Positions 1-6,747 are shown, counted from the stretch's first letter. The stretch is 16,142 bases of DNA from Bacteroidales bacterium (GCA_028697515.1 JAQVEY010000012.1:1-16142); one strand, 5' to 3'. The notes: generated from the sequence alone by a model not told the origin. Made by a program: numbers and translations.

Positions 1-414
1 TTGAAGATAAAAGACAAATTATTCATTTGCCGCATACATGACGGAAAGTATAGGTATATTGAATCGAAAGTAAATCAGAATTTTATATCTGCTGAGTCAT
101 CTTATTTTGGGGAGTTTTATCTTTGGATTGATACAACAGCACCTAAAATTACTCCAGTCAATATTAGTGAGGGTAAAAACATGTCGAAAGCTTCTCAGAT
201 TTCGGTAAAAATAGAGGATGATTTCTCAGGAATAAGAAACTACAACATGTACATAAATGATAAATGGGTTTTAGCTCAGTATGATCCACGTAAAAAAATA
301 CTTACTTATTATTTCGATGATAAATTTCCATATTCAGATGAATATGTTTTTAAAGTTGTGGTTGAGGATAATCTGAATAATATAGCTACTTATAAGGCAC
401 AATTTCAGTATTAG
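1..414 (+). CDS. C-terminal part of a probable M23-family (LytM-like) peptidase, 5' end outside the window
   Basis: The reading frame is open from the first base, so the true start lies left of the window and only about 137 residues are visible. They read as two beta-rich segments. A short strand-rich stretch ends near YLWIDTTAPKI (about residues 41-51). It is followed by an Ig-like module with IEDDFSGI, NMYINDKWVLAQYD and LTYYFDD (about 70-107), closing with VVVEDNLNNIA. This arrangement is what I recall of the C-terminal accessory domain of Bacteroidetes M23 metallopeptidases, which cut peptidoglycan cross-links in the periplasm. The catalytic HxxxD/HxH domain would be upstream and is not visible, so the peptidase call is by family resemblance only. 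The gene is convergent with the next one, and a palindromic repeat lies between them. Confidence 0.62.
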   Translation: MKIKDKLFICRIHDGKYRYIESKVNQNFISAESSYFGEFYLWIDTTAPKITPVNISEGKNMSKASQISVKIEDDFSGIRNYNMYINDKWVLAQYDPRKKILTYYFDDKFPYSDEYVFKVVVEDNLNNIATYKAQFQY

Positions 415-447
415 AAAAAAGTGAGTTATAATGTTGTGTATTCAGTC

Positions 448-601
448 AGATTTCTCACTTAGTTCGAAATGACCCTAAAAGTTGTGGATTAAAGTCGGCG
501 AAACAAACGTTTGCTAATAGTAAAACAAAATTACAAGTCGCCGACTATTACCAACCAGCCAGAGTCATTTCGAAACCTGACGCAGGAAGGTGGAGAAATC
601 T
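448..601. repeat. Composite REP-like inverted repeat, copy 1
   Basis: This 154-bp intergenic element begins AGATTTCTC...GAAATGAC (448-473) and ends GTCATTTCGA...GAGAAATCT (564-601), so its ends are inverted repeats. Each end can also fold alone: the left as ATTTC/GAAAT, the right with a CCTG-ACG-CAGG hairpin (576-586). Inside is a perfect 9-bp stem, AGTCGGCGA (493-501) with TCGCCGACT (538-546), around a 36-nt loop that contains the palindrome CAAACGTTTG (504-513). A second copy lies at 2606-2763. It sits between two convergent gene ends, a typical place for REP/BIME elements. No transposase is nearby. A mobile non-autonomous element or a structured RNA are both possible. Confidence 0.8.
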
Positions 602-647
602 TTAGAAATACTTGTTTTCCAATCTATATATTAATACTAGAGTATTA

Positions 648-1079
648 CTATTCCTCCAATTTAAATTCAGTTTCAATATCATCCTGGAAATTGATATTCT
701 GAACTTTCCACTTGTCTTTAGGTTTGTATAGTACTGTAATTAACTTTACAGGTTGCCTTTCATATTTAAGAGAGTAAATGTATTTTACATAAGAATCGCC
801 GGCATGATAAATACTAATAATTTCATAACCGTAATAATTGCCCAATAATTTGCGTGATAACTCAAATTTTTCCTTTATTGATTTAATACCAGGTTGGTTA
901 GGGTCAATCATTGGATTTGTTGCAAAAAGATAATCAACTGCCTGATTGACATCCTCAGCAAAGATTAAAAAGAAAGCATCCATAAGTTCCTCCGGTGTTG
1001 CCTGAGCCTTAAGATTATTATCTACCAGCGAACTCATAAGGAAAACAGAAACTACTATAAATAAATACTTTTTCATCAT
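648..1079 (-). CDS. Small secreted protein of unknown function
   Basis: The 143-residue product opens with two adjacent Met codons, a Lys-Lys pair, and a hydrophobic run IVVSVFLMSSL. It has a likely signal-peptide cleavage around LKA/QA (about residue 25), so it is probably exported to the periplasm. The mature part is about 118 residues. It starts with an amphipathic helix (TPEELMDAFFLIFAEDV), then a Pro/Asn-rich loop and alternating strands (YEIISIYH, VKYIYSLKY, VKLITVLYK, WKVQNINF). That order is compatible with an NTF2-like or DUF3887-like alpha+beta fold, but I do not recognise a family and assign no function. A -7-like box lies just upstream. Downstream is a short AT-rich dyad (632-647) too weak to call a terminator. 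It may be monocistronic. Confidence 0.72.
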   Translation of the reverse strand: MMKKYLFIVVSVFLMSSLVDNNLKAQATPEELMDAFFLIFAEDVNQAVDYLFATNPMIDPNQPGIKSIKEKFELSRKLLGNYYGYEIISIYHAGDSYVKYIYSLKYERQPVKLITVLYKPKDKWKVQNINFQDDIETEFKLEE

Positions 1080-1092
1080 TTTATGTTTTTTG

Positions 1093-1100
1093 CAAAGTTA
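1093..1100 (-). promoter_or_regulatory. Bacteroidetes -7 box for the small secreted protein gene
   Basis: TAACTTTG on the minus strand fits TAnnTTTG and lies 13 bases upstream of the ATG at 1079. A TTG upstream is closer (about 15 bases) than the usual near-20 spacing, so only the -7 element is claimed. Confidence 0.45.
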
Positions 1101-1151
1101 TAATAAAAATTATGCCAAGTAGAAAGAAATGGGGAATTTGTTTTGTGATGG

Positions 1152-1211
1152 GGTTTTGGCGTGCATTTTTGCGGTCAGCGGAGTCGAGGTGGCAAAAATC
1201 ATGACAAAACC
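1152..1211. repeat. REP-like nested hairpin in the 1080-1304 spacer
   Basis: Two nested perfect stems occupy this spacer: outer GGTTTTG (1152-1158) with CAAAACC (1205-1211), and inner ATTTTTGC (1165-1172) with GCAAAAAT (1192-1199). The 19-nt loop contains GCGGAGTCGAGG. The GC content of the loop contrasts with the AT-rich surroundings, as in palindromic intergenic repeats. Only one copy is in the window, so membership of a repeat family is inference. The remainder of 1080-1304 shows nothing else convincing; a 62-codon reading frame across it is probably chance. Confidence 0.5.
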
Positions 1212-1304
1212 GACATTGCAAAAGATAAAAAATAGATAGTGTTGACAAAACAGTACTAGCAGTGTACAAGAAAATAGTAGTGATAAAGAAGAAAATGAAA
1301 TTAT

Positions 1305-1892
1305 CTATTTTGTAAGTATCACATTCTTTTCATCAACAATACGGCGAAGATTAATAAGAGCATATCTCATTCTTCCAAGTGCAGTATTAATACTAACATT
1401 TGTTTGCTCTGCTATGTCCTTAAAACTCATTCCCCCGTAATGACGCATCATGATAATTTCTTTTTGCTCTGCCGGTAAATAATCAATTAAAGTTTTTATG
1501 TCGCTGATGATTTGATCTCCAACAATTTTATCTTCAATATTCTCATCAGAGAATTTTTCTGAATTAAACAAATCAAGCTCTGTATCATCGTTTGAACAAG
1601 TATTCAGATTCTTTTCTTTTCTGAAATAATCGATTGTAATATTATGGGCTATTCGTATAACCCAACTAATAAATTTCCCTTTGTCGGTATAGGTACCGCA
1701 TTTAAGGGAATTAATAACTTTAATAAACGTGTCCTGAAATAAATCATCAGCAACATGAGTATTTTTTACTGTAATAAGGATGTAAGAATATACTTTTTTC
1801 TTGTGGCGTTGTATTAGAGTTTCCATACATGCCTTCTCACCCTTGATGAATCTCTCGATAAGTTCCTGGTCGGAATAACTTGTCAGGTTCAT
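1305..1892 (-). CDS. ECF-type RNA polymerase sigma-70 factor
   Basis: This 195-residue protein directs core RNA polymerase to a subset of promoters. Region sigma-2 spans about residues 25-92, with the core-binding segment DDLFQDTFIKV (49-59) and WVIRIAHNITIDYFRKEK (77-94) for -10 recognition. An acidic linker (about 100-125) separates it from sigma-4 (about 134-185). The sigma-4 helix-turn-helix is MSFKDIAEQTNVSINTALGR (155-174), followed by MRYALINLRR. Length and order are normal for the family. The start is an ATG about 88 bases after a TATATTTG box, giving a long leader that contains AAAGGAGA far from the start. No anti-sigma factor gene adjoins it: neighbours are a YbjN-like gene and a small secreted protein. 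The regulating signal is therefore unknown. The call as an ECF sigma factor is firm; the regulon is not predictable from here. Confidence 0.93.
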   Translation of the reverse strand: MNLTSYSDQELIERFIKGEKACMETLIQRHKKKVYSYILITVKNTHVADDLFQDTFIKVINSLKCGTYTDKGKFISWVIRIAHNITIDYFRKEKNLNTCSNDDTELDLFNSEKFSDENIEDKIVGDQIISDIKTLIDYLPAEQKEIIMMRHYGGMSFKDIAEQTNVSINTALGRMRYALINLRRIVDEKNVILTK

Positions 1893-1980
1893 AACTATAT
1901 AATTTAAAGTTAAAGGGTAGAAGTTCTTTCGATATATGGTCTCCTTTCTTTTTTTAAGTTTTTATTCAAAATTTATTACG

Positions 1981-1988
1981 CAAATATA
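1981..1988 (-). promoter_or_regulatory. Candidate -7 box for the ECF sigma gene
   Basis: TATATTTG on the minus strand fits TAnnTTTG. A TTTG lies 23 bases further upstream (2012-2015), slightly wide of the usual spacing. It implies an 80-90 nt leader before the ATG at 1892. The rest of 1893-2042 is AT-rich and shows nothing else. Confidence 0.4.
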
Positions 1989-2042
1989 ATGCTTTTGTTA
2001 CAAAAATTGTGCAAAATATTTAAAAAAATGTTAAAATTTGTA

Positions 2043-2489
2043 TTATTCTTTCTTTTCTTCTTCATTTTTAATCCAACAATTTTTGTATTTGAATGATAAT
2101 TTCCCACAATAGTCGGCACTATAAATTGCAACTCTGTCAATTGTTGCGTCAACTTCTGCTTTTTGTAGATTATCTGCTTCTCTAAGACTTAAAATATAAA
2201 TCCATCCTTCTTTTTTGCAAATCCAGCTACCATACATCATATAGTTGATTTCCAAAAGATCAATTGCAAATTCTTCCGTTTTACTGTCAACCATTTTACA
2301 CAAAGGACTCATAACCTGAAAATAAAACTTTTCAGGTTTTTCCGGATAACTGAAAACATCTATCCAAACAGTCGAATTTTTATATTTTATTGTCCACTGT
2401 CCTTCTTTTTTACCTCGTGAAGTGTAAGGGTCTATACCCGTTTCTTTAATAGATTGCTCTATGTATTCTGTTAAATGAAATGGTACCAT
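2043..2489 (-). CDS. YbjN-domain-like cytoplasmic protein
   Basis: The 148-residue product has no signal peptide or membrane segment. The order helix (FHLTEYIEQSIKETG), strands (QWTIKYKNSTVWIDVFSY, FYFQVMSPLCKM), helix with LLEINYMMYG (78-87), strands (GSWICKKEGWIYILSLREA) and C-terminal helix (DATIDRVAIYSADY) resembles the YbjN / type III chaperone-like fold. In that family a LLEIN..MYG-like turn precedes the middle hairpin. Bacteroidetes carry many 130-150 residue proteins of this sort; their function is not established, and protein binding is the usual guess. The tail is Glu/Lys rich. The gene has its own -7 box and probably its own transcript, ending before the sigma gene. Family assignment is by pattern and moderately sure. 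Confidence 0.65.
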   Translation of the reverse strand: MVPFHLTEYIEQSIKETGIDPYTSRGKKEGQWTIKYKNSTVWIDVFSYPEKPEKFYFQVMSPLCKMVDSKTEEFAIDLLEINYMMYGSWICKKEGWIYILSLREADNLQKAEVDATIDRVAIYSADYCGKLSFKYKNCWIKNEEEKKE

Positions 2490-2509
2490 AAATAATTAAT
2501 TGTTTTCTG

Positions 2510-2538
2510 CAAAAATAAGAAAAATGGCAATATACAAA
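2510..2538 (-). promoter_or_regulatory. Promoter of the YbjN-like gene
   Basis: On the minus strand TTTG (2535-2538) is followed after 17 bases by TATTTTTG (2510-2517), matching the Bacteroidetes -33/-7 pattern with slightly short spacing. The -7 box lies 20 bases before the ATG at 2489. Confidence 0.5.
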
Positions 2539-2605
2539 ACTGTGAAAATAAATTTTTACTAGCGAATAAATTAGTAAGGTAATGAATTATTATATGTATT
2601 CAGTA

Positions 2606-2763
2606 AGATTTCTCGCTCCGTTCGAAATGACTGTAAAAGTAAGGGGTAACTAGGTCTGCGACACAATCGTCTGTTAGCAAAAGTTTTAGAGCTTAAGTCG
2701 CCGCCCTAGTTACCCACTAGCAATAGTCATTTCGATGCCTGACGTAGGAAAGCTGAGAAATCT
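2606..2763. repeat. Composite REP-like inverted repeat, copy 2
   Basis: This 158-bp element fills most of the 301-bp spacer 2490-2790. Its ends match copy 1 at 448-601: left AGATTTCTC..GAAATGAC (2606-2631), right GTCATTTCGA..CCTGACG.AGGAA..GAGAAATCT (2726-2763). The internal stem is stronger than in copy 1: 2644-2662 pairs with 2697-2715 at 17 of 19 positions, including the perfect GGGTAACTAGG/CCTAGTTACCC, around a 34-nt loop. The outer part of the stem differs in sequence from copy 1 yet still pairs, while AAGTCGCCG in the 3' arm is shared. Two diverged copies 2 kb apart show a dispersed family rather than a local duplication. Confidence 0.82.
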
Positions 2764-2790
2764 GTTGAAAATTTCTTGATGTTTTAATTT

Positions 2791-3462
2791 CTACCATTGA
2801 ATTGGTTCAATACCCTTTTCAATTAAGTAGTTATTAATCTTTGAAAAATGTTTACACCCTAAAAAACCGTTATATGCACTTAAAGGTGATGGATGAGCAG
2901 CTTTAAGAATATGATGCTTTGAACTGTTAATAAGTTTCTCTTTTGCTGCAGCGTAATTACCCCATAGAACAAAAACGATATTCTCGTGCTTATCACTTAT
3001 GGTTTTTATCACGGTATCTGTAAATATTTCCCAGCCTTTTTTCTGATGCGAACCTGCTGTATTTGCTCTAACAGTTAGTGTTGCATTGAGAAGAAATATA
3101 CCTTGTTTTGCCCATGATTCCAAATTACCCGACTCAGGGATTGAAAAACCAATATCAGATTTCAATTCCTTATAAATATTTACTAAAGATGGTGGAATGC
3201 GTACTCCTTGAGGTACAGAAAAGCATAAACCATGAGCCTGTCCAGGTCCATGGTATGGATCTTGACCTAAAATAACCACTTTGATTTTATTGAAAGGAGT
3301 AAGATTAAATGCTGAAAAAATCTGTGAACCTGGAGGGTAAATTACATGGTTTTTCTTTTCTTCTAGTAGGAAATTCTTAAGTTTTACAAAATATTCTTTA
3401 GTAAATTCATCTTTCAATTCATCAAACCATGTTTCTTCAATATTAACATTTTTTGTATCCAT
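2791..3462 (-). CDS. ung: Uracil-DNA glycosylase, family 1
   Basis: The enzyme removes uracil from DNA, arising from cytosine deamination or dUTP incorporation, and starts base-excision repair in the cytoplasm. All family-1 motifs are present in 223 residues (E. coli Ung has 229). The water-activating loop is GQDPYHG (66-72, catalytic Asp68). PPSL (90-93) is the Pro-rich loop that compresses DNA. LLN (124-126) carries the Asn that reads uracil. HPSPLSA (190-196) is the DNA-intercalating loop with the catalytic His190. The ATG shares its A with the preceding gene's stop codon (TAATG at 3460-3464), so translation is probably coupled to that unknown protein. It is likely the last gene of a three-gene operon starting with the FKBP at 4710. 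A composite repeat follows its 3' end. Confidence 0.97.
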   Translation of the reverse strand: MDTKNVNIEETWFDELKDEFTKEYFVKLKNFLLEEKKNHVIYPPGSQIFSAFNLTPFNKIKVVILGQDPYHGPGQAHGLCFSVPQGVRIPPSLVNIYKELKSDIGFSIPESGNLESWAKQGIFLLNATLTVRANTAGSHQKKGWEIFTDTVIKTISDKHENIVFVLWGNYAAAKEKLINSSKHHILKAAHPSPLSAYNGFLGCKHFSKINNYLIEKGIEPIQW

Positions 3463-4208
3463 TAGCCTTTATCAGTAATAATATTAGATTTATCATCATT
3501 GAAAATTTGGTCCAAATCAACCTCATTTATTTGTTTTTCGTTAGTCAGAAATACGTTTTCCTTAAGAAAATTACCATATTGATTGATTTCTATAATCATA
3601 TCCTGTATCATTTCTACGAGGTTTACATGAATTGCAACGAGTGCTGTACAAATTACAAAACTCTTTTTGTATTGCAGTTGTTCTATAATGCCATCATTTT
3701 TCTTTAGAAAATACTCTATCTCACCATTAATAATACTCTTTTGAGTTTTGTTGAATGACTTGTTTTTTGAAGTAAAAGCAAAAATGTATCTTAATCTGTG
3801 AGCTTTACCACCCAAGCCTGATGCTATGTAAATTTTTGATTCTTCAAGAAGATTTGACTCTAGAAACATTCTGGCTTGTTGATATGCCATATAAGCCCAT
3901 GATTTAAGTTCATCCTCAGGATTTTTTAGATATGATTCGATTAATCTATATGATTCGACCTCTCCATAGGACACCAACTTTACAAGAATTTCTTTTTTCT
4001 TGTCTAAAGTGTTTGTTTGATTATTTAATGCTTTGAATAAATCTTTTGGATCATTAGCTAAATCTTGATTTTTCATTACAAATTGAAGAGTCTCGAAAAA
4101 TTCTAATTGTATTTCCGAATTAACGCTAGCTTCTATAATTCTTATGTTTTCAGGATTTAATAATGCGATTTCTCGCATTTTATTTAACATTTCTTCCTGA
4201 TCACTCAT
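3462..4208 (-). CDS. Conserved Bacteroidetes protein of unknown function, coupled to ung
   Basis: This 248-residue soluble protein has no recognised catalytic motif. The first half (about 1-125) is helical, with HEAT-like amphipathic segments such as KKEILVKLVSYGEVESYRLIESYL and WAYMAYQQARMFLESNLL. The second half (about 126-225) looks alpha/beta, with a distinctive IYIASGLGGKAHRLRY (126-141), FAFTSKN, a helix, ICTALVAIHVNL and IEINQYGNF (206-214). I recall similar uncharacterised proteins in other Bacteroidetes with the same ASGLGGKxHxLRY segment, but no function. The C-terminus is a charged, probably disordered tail. The stop codon overlaps the ung start, and the FKBP gene lies 52 bases upstream, so it probably belongs to a co-transcribed unit. 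A role with DNA repair is inference from position only. Confidence 0.78.
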   Translation of the reverse strand: MSDQEEMLNKMREIALLNPENIRIIEASVNSEIQLEFFETLQFVMKNQDLANDPKDLFKALNNQTNTLDKKKEILVKLVSYGEVESYRLIESYLKNPEDELKSWAYMAYQQARMFLESNLLEESKIYIASGLGGKAHRLRYIFAFTSKNKSFNKTQKSIINGEIEYFLKKNDGIIEQLQYKKSFVICTALVAIHVNLVEMIQDMIIEINQYGNFLKENVFLTNEKQINEVDLDQIFNDDKSNIITDKG

Positions 4209-4260
4209 TTGTCTAAATGAAAAATATTAATACTTATAATTTGATAAAAACAGCAATACT

Positions 4261-4710
4261 TTACTCCTTAGTATTTTCAACCTTTATGATTTTTCCTGTG
4301 AAATAAAGATCTTCGCCTGCCAAAGGATGATTGAAATCAATTACAACATTTTCCTTTGTAACTTCTATAGCAATACCGTCAAAAACAGTTCCGTCTTCAT
4401 CTTCCATTGGAACATAATCTCCAACTTCAGGCATACCTCCTTCATCATTTACAAAAACATCAACTGGAAATTCGGCAAAAGCATCCTCGTCTTCATCTCC
4501 ATAGGCTTCATCTTTGGATAACATAAATTTAAATTCATCTCCTACTTGTAAACCGATTAGTTTTTCTTCGAAAGTCTCAAGCATCTCGCCTTCACCACAC
4601 AAAAATACTGCAGGTTCTTTTTCTTTTATAGATTCAATTAGTTCAACTTCAAACTTATCATCATAAAGGTCATTAATGATCGTAACAAGTTTTCCTTTAG
4701 CTATTTTCAT
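4261..4710 (-). CDS. FKBP-type peptidyl-prolyl isomerase, SlyD-like
   Basis: This 149-residue enzyme catalyses cis-trans isomerisation of X-Pro bonds and acts as a folding helper in the cytoplasm. The layout is that of SlyD: an N-terminal FKBP half (VTIINDLYDDKF..., CGEGEML.TFEEKLIGLQVGDEF), the AYG flap residue set (69-71), and an inserted flap (IF) chaperone domain (about 72-123, containing FPVDVFVNDEGGMPEVGDYV). FKBP resumes with VVIDFNHPLAGEDLYF (122-137). The family hallmark NHPLAG is intact. It ends at ENTKE without the His/Cys-rich metal-binding tail of E. coli SlyD, so nickel handling is unlikely. The protein is strongly acidic. There is no signal peptide. It is the first gene of the probable FKBP/unknown/ung operon. 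Confidence 0.92.
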   Translation of the reverse strand: MKIAKGKLVTIINDLYDDKFEVELIESIKEKEPAVFLCGEGEMLETFEEKLIGLQVGDEFKFMLSKDEAYGDEDEDAFAEFPVDVFVNDEGGMPEVGDYVPMEDEDGTVFDGIAIEVTKENVVIDFNHPLAGEDLYFTGKIIKVENTKE

Positions 4711-4759
4711 ATTCTTAAATTTTAATAATAATATTTATTTTGGATGTAATATTAGTTTT

Positions 4760-4783
4760 AATAATTTGGTTTAGCAAATTATT
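4760..4783. other. AT-rich dyad upstream of the FKBP gene
   Basis: AATAATTTG (4760-4768) and CAAATTATT (4775-4783) form a perfect 9-bp inverted repeat with a 6-base spacer, between the DUF308 gene's stop and the FKBP start. On the minus strand no T-run follows, so it is a poor terminator. An operator or chance dyad are the alternatives. Confidence 0.3.
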
Positions 4784-4826
4784 TTATCGAATATTAAGGA
4801 ATATATCGCAATTTTGAATATTTCAA

Positions 4827-5462
4827 TTATATAGTTCCTTCTTTATTGTCATCGTTTTCAACAATCGGATTGCTATCTACTACGGTCGATATATCAACAG
4901 TTTTAAGTTTAGCTTGTTTCTCGCGATTTGAAGTTTCAAATCTGTACCAGAACGAAATAATTACATTCAATACTCCGTATGCCGAAATTATTACACCAAA
5001 GAAAATCGTTAATGACTCCAATGCCTCAAAAGGATTAAGAATTATAATGGTACCAGATATTATCAAAATAATAGAAAATCCAACAAATATTTTGGCAGCC
5101 GTTGAGAGTGGAGTAAAACTAAGACTTAAAATTAATTGAGATATTCCCCCAAGTATTATTGCAATTCCAAATATAATTATAAATATATTTAAAAAAGTTG
5201 ATGGGAAAAATGCAAGAGTTGCTCCGAAAATAATAATAATTGAAGATCCTATATAACTAAGTATTTGAATAAATTTATTATCACATTTGTGTTTTATTCT
5301 CAAAATAAGTGTTATAATTCCTCCAATGCCAATGATTGCACCTATAGTAATAATAACTACTTTTAGAGTAAAGTCTGGTATTGATACTGAAGTAATACCA
5401 AATGCAAGTGAAATTAATCCCATATAGAGAAGTATGTTAGCAGGAATTTGTTTGTTTTTCAT
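4827..5462 (-). CDS. DUF308 / HdeD-like inner-membrane protein
   Basis: The 211-residue product has six predicted membrane helices at about residues 9-27, 33-54, 65-85, 90-113, 123-142 and 149-172. They are arranged as repeated pairs with Gly-rich turns (GAIIGIGGII, FGIAIILGGISQLI, FGVIISAYGVLNVI). This repeat is the signature of DUF308, the family of E. coli HdeD, which is linked to acid-stress tolerance. The molecular function is unknown. The C-terminal 35-40 residues are hydrophilic and probably cytoplasmic, a tail with TVDISTVVDSNPIVEND. The gene starts 45 bases after the queA stop and has its own TAACTTTG box in that gap, so it can be transcribed with or without queA. Family call good, role unknown. 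Confidence 0.85.
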   Translation of the reverse strand: MKNKQIPANILLYMGLISLAFGITSVSIPDFTLKVVIITIGAIIGIGGIITLILRIKHKCDNKFIQILSYIGSSIIIIFGATLAFFPSTFLNIFIIIFGIAIILGGISQLILSLSFTPLSTAAKIFVGFSIILIISGTIIILNPFEALESLTIFFGVIISAYGVLNVIISFWYRFETSNREKQAKLKTVDISTVVDSNPIVENDDNKEGTI

Positions 5463-5484
5463 AATCGAAATATTATTAGTTTTT

Positions 5485-5492
5485 CAAAGTTA
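5485..5492 (-). promoter_or_regulatory. Candidate -7 box for the DUF308 gene
   Basis: TAACTTTG on the minus strand, 22 bases before the ATG at 5462, inside the 45-bp gap after queA. No clear TTTG is seen at the expected upstream distance, so the site is tentative. Confidence 0.38.
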
Positions 5493-5507
5493 ATATTTTT
5501 TTTTGTA

Positions 5508-6731
5508 TTAAAAAAATAAACATGAATCGCCATAGCTTAAAAACCTAAAATTGTTTTTTAAAGCAAAATCGTATGCTTCTTTCCACTTATCGCCTACAAA
5601 AGCTGCCAGCAACAATAACAGGGTCGATTTAGGCTGATGGAAATTTGTTATGAGGCGATTTGTAAATAAAAAATTATAACCTGGCACTATCATTATCTGA
5701 GTAGAACAGTTAAGCTGTTCATATTTGTTGATATTCATCCAATTTATCAGATTTTCTAGGATGTTTATAACATCATTGCGAATTTCCTGATAATCTGGTT
5801 TATAAACGTCCCATTGCTCAACAAAAAAATGATTCCCAATTTGCTTATTGTTTAGATAAACTTTGCATGCTATTGCATATAGGCTTTCGAGTGTTCTTAC
5901 TGTAGTTGTTCCTACAACAGTAATATTGCCATAATGTTCTTTGAGATTTATTATATTTTCTTTTGTAATAATAAAGTGTTCGGTGTGCATTTGATGATCA
6001 TAAATATTCCCAGCTTTTACTGGCTGAAAAGTTCCGGCTCCGACATGAAGTGTAATATGATCTGTAGATATGTTTTTTTGATCTAACTTAGCAAAAACTT
6101 CATCAGTAAAATGAAAGCCTGCGGTAGGAGCAGCAACAGAACCTTCTTTGGAACTGTAAACTGTTTGGTATCTTGTTTTATCAATTTCCTCAGAATGCCG
6201 GTTGAGATATGGAGGAATAGGAATGTTTCCAAATTCTTCAAGAATCTCCGAAAATAATATTTCTGGACTATCCCACGAAAATTGAATTTCAAACGCATTG
6301 CCTATGCTGTTAAGTCTTGTCGCGGATAGTGTTATTAATGTGTTATTAATATTTATAATTTTCTCAAGATTACCAGATTTCCATTTTTTATTATTGCCAA
6401 CAAGGCATTTCCAACAACAAGACTTATTTGAAGATAAGGATTGACCATAATCAATAGGATTTACAGGTTCGAGACAAAATATCTCAATCAAAGAACCAGT
6501 TTCTTTTGCAAAATGTAGTCTAGCCTTAATTACTTTTGAGTTATTAAAAACCATCAAACTATTTGCAGGCAGATGGTTGTTAATATTTTTAAAAATGTCA
6601 GCCGAGATATTATTGTCCTGCATTATCAATATCTTTGAAGAATCTCTTATATCTAAAGGATATTTGGCAATTTTCTCTTCAGGCAAAGAATAATCAAAAT
6701 CATTAATATTTATGTGCAGTGCTTGTTGCAT
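5508..6731 (-). CDS. queA: S-adenosylmethionine:tRNA ribosyltransferase-isomerase, long Bacteroidetes form
   Basis: QueA transfers and isomerises the ribosyl group of SAM onto 7-aminomethyl-7-deazaguanine in tRNA, making epoxyqueuosine at wobble position 34. The motifs are intact: DYSLPEEKIAKYPL with RDSSKIL (13-35), APTAGFHFT (201-209), HVGAGTFQPV (229-238), HTEHF, VVGTTTVRTLES (272-283), TNFHQPKSTLL (362-372) and FLSYGDS (397-403). At 407 residues it is about 50 longer than E. coli QueA (356). The extra length lies mainly between GTTTVRTLES and IVPGY (about 284-348). Bacteroidetes often carry such a long form, sometimes beside a standard QueA, so this may be a paralogue with a shifted role. 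It is divergent from the Smr-domain gene and starts 17 bases after a TACTTTTG box. Confidence 0.88.
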   Translation of the reverse strand: MQQALHININDFDYSLPEEKIAKYPLDIRDSSKILIMQDNNISADIFKNINNHLPANSLMVFNNSKVIKARLHFAKETGSLIEIFCLEPVNPIDYGQSLSSNKSCCWKCLVGNNKKWKSGNLEKIININNTLITLSATRLNSIGNAFEIQFSWDSPEILFSEILEEFGNIPIPPYLNRHSEEIDKTRYQTVYSSKEGSVAAPTAGFHFTDEVFAKLDQKNISTDHITLHVGAGTFQPVKAGNIYDHQMHTEHFIITKENIINLKEHYGNITVVGTTTVRTLESLYAIACKVYLNNKQIGNHFFVEQWDVYKPDYQEIRNDVINILENLINWMNINKYEQLNCSTQIMIVPGYNFLFTNRLITNFHQPKSTLLLLLAAFVGDKWKEAYDFALKNNFRFLSYGDSCLFF

Positions 6732-6747
6732 TTTTTATAAATTTGTG

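Noticed and set aside
632..647. Dyad TAATACT/AGTATTA past the 3' end of the small secreted protein gene as a terminator
   Set aside because: Loop too tight, stem all but AT, and no T-run on the minus strand.
511..702. 63-codon plus-strand frame overlapping the first composite repeat
   Set aside because: It reads through the palindromic element and the 3' end of the opposite-strand gene; no protein-like pattern.
1081..1269. 62-codon minus-strand reading frame in the spacer between the sigma gene and the small secreted protein
   Set aside because: It runs through the REP-like hairpin, has no recognisable domain, and its composition fits a chance frame.
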